A DNA stretch of 64,000 nt from CAMLFJ01 sp035524955 (GTDB lineage Bacteria > Methylomirabilota > Methylomirabilia > Rokubacteriales > CSP1-6). Position 1 is the first letter of the stretch, and every line of letters begins with the position of its first letter. Shown here in pieces: positions 63,635 to 64,000 of this stretch. The stretch covers positions 6,514-70,513 of the forward strand of contig DATLFG010000073.1 in the NCBI GenBank assembly GCA_035524955.1, given 5' to 3'. Under the pieces are notes generated by a model. That model was not told the origin of the DNA. It saw only the letters and a list, made by a program, of their open reading frames with translations, and did not search any database. The translations under genes were made by a program, and so were the position numbers.

Positions 63635-63709
63635 GCGGGAATAGCTCAGCGGTAGAGCGCCAGCCTTCCAAGCTGGGGGTCGCGGGTTCGAATCCCGTTT
63701 CCCGCTCCA
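63635..63709 (+). tRNA. tRNA-Gly (anticodon TCC)
   Basis: 75 nt with encoded CCA. Acceptor GCGGGAA / TTCCCGC, anticodon loop CTTCCAA reading GGA/GGG, T-loop TTCGAAT. Confidence 0.96.
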
Positions 63710-63750
63710 CCCGTGTCCCTGGCCCCGCGCACTGGACGGGGCTCGGCATT

Positions 63751-63826
63751 GCCCATGTAGCTCAGTCGGCAGAGCGCGTCCTTGGTAAGGACGAGGTCTC
63801 CGGTTCAATCCCGGACATGGGCTCCA
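63751..63826 (+). tRNA. tRNA-Thr (anticodon GGT)
   Basis: 76 nt with encoded CCA. Acceptor GCCCATG / CATGGGC, anticodon loop TTGGTAA reading ACC/ACU, T-loop TTCAATC. The order Thr-Tyr-Gly-Thr-tuf matches the thrU-tyrU-glyT-thrT-tufB cluster of E. coli. Confidence 0.96.
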
Positions 63827-63859
63827 TCAACCGCGACCGGCTACGAGGAGGTCCCCCGG

Positions 63860-64000
63860 ATGGCCAAGCAGAAGTTTGATCGGACGAAGCCGCACGTGAA
63901 CATTGGGACGATTGGGCACATCGATCACGGGAAGACGACGTTGACGTCGGCGATCACGAAGGTATTGCACACGAAGTTCACGGGGGTGGCGATCCGGGAC
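63860..64000 (+). CDS. tuf: Translation elongation factor Tu (3' end outside window)
   Basis: First 47 residues of EF-Tu, delivering aminoacyl-tRNA to the ribosome. MAKQKFDRTKPHVNIGTIGH is canonical, and the G1 GTP-binding loop is GHIDHGKTTLT (Ile where most have Val). ATG preceded by GAGGAGG. Co-transcribed with the four upstream tRNAs. Codons are biased to G/C third positions less strongly than neighbours (for example GTTTGAT, GGGACGATTGGG), as often seen in highly expressed genes. Confidence 0.96.
   Translation, partial: MAKQKFDRTKPHVNIGTIGHIDHGKTTLTSAITKVLHTKFTGVAIRD

Overview
The window is about 64 kb of GC-rich (roughly 70% by eye), densely packed bacterial chromosome. Outer-membrane lipid transport genes (mlaEFD), lipoproteins with lipoboxes and a SurA/PrsA-type foldase indicate a diderm (Gram-negative) bacterium. 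The mix of a liv transporter, HpaB and luciferase-like oxidoreductases, short-form hisG and the tRNA-Thr/Tyr/Gly/Thr-tuf cluster reminds me of Candidatus Rokubacteria / Methylomirabilota. That lineage call is inference only. Genes are strongly coupled: about 15 junctions use a 4-bp GTGA overlap, several more use ATGA, and GTG starts are very common.

Positions 1-9.6 kb: one leftward operon, gntR - SDR - molybdenum hydroxylase large subunit - livH - livM - substrate-binding protein - livG - livF (cut by the window edge), divergent from an HpaB-type flavin hydroxylase. A sigma70-like promoter with an adjacent dyad, probably the GntR operator, lies in the divergent gap. Positions 9.6-14.7 kb, leftward: SDR, LLM flavin oxidoreductase, then a sequence-divergent ileS preceded by an attenuator-like leader with mutually exclusive hairpins and a possible 16-residue leader peptide. 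Positions 14.8-17.5 kb: a SnoaL-like protein, a 0.5-kb stretch of decayed sequence, and a leftward gamma-carbonic anhydrase - pyroglutamyl peptidase - SYLF lipoprotein set.

Positions 17.6-20.5 kb: type III polyketide synthase - methyltransferase - FAD oxidoreductase, resembling srsABC-type phenolic-lipid operons. It ends inside an inverted-repeat (REP/MITE-like) element that supplies the last codons of the flavoprotein. Positions 20.6-36.4 kb: an M23 peptidase; nuoLMN without the rest of complex I; a HAD phosphatase; and a glycerol-3-phosphate module (glpD, small exported protein, ugpB, ugpA, ugpE, ugpQ, glpK). This last module ends in the fused remnants of a deleted ABC transporter and a second copy of the inverted-repeat element. 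Positions 36.4-38.9 kb: atpZ-atpI-atpB-atpE (F0 part only), three tandem hairpins, and rex.

Positions 39-64 kb, all rightward and mostly housekeeping: mfd, a peptidyl-prolyl isomerase, rho, rpmE, prfA, prmC, murA, hisG-D-B-H-A-F-IE, lipoprotein-mlaE-F-D, radA, a PIN-TRAM protein, ispD, ispF, cysS, rlmB, four tRNA genes and the start of tuf.

The most unusual features are non-coding or repeat-derived. They are the ileS leader, the inverted-repeat element that ends two reading frames, and a GC-rich short repeat family. The short repeat sits in frame inside hisF just after the catalytic Asp, forms a tandemly expanded C-terminal tail on hisG, is duplicated upstream of hisA, and recurs upstream of an M23 peptidase gene. 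Several promoters also lie so close to start codons that leaderless mRNAs are likely.
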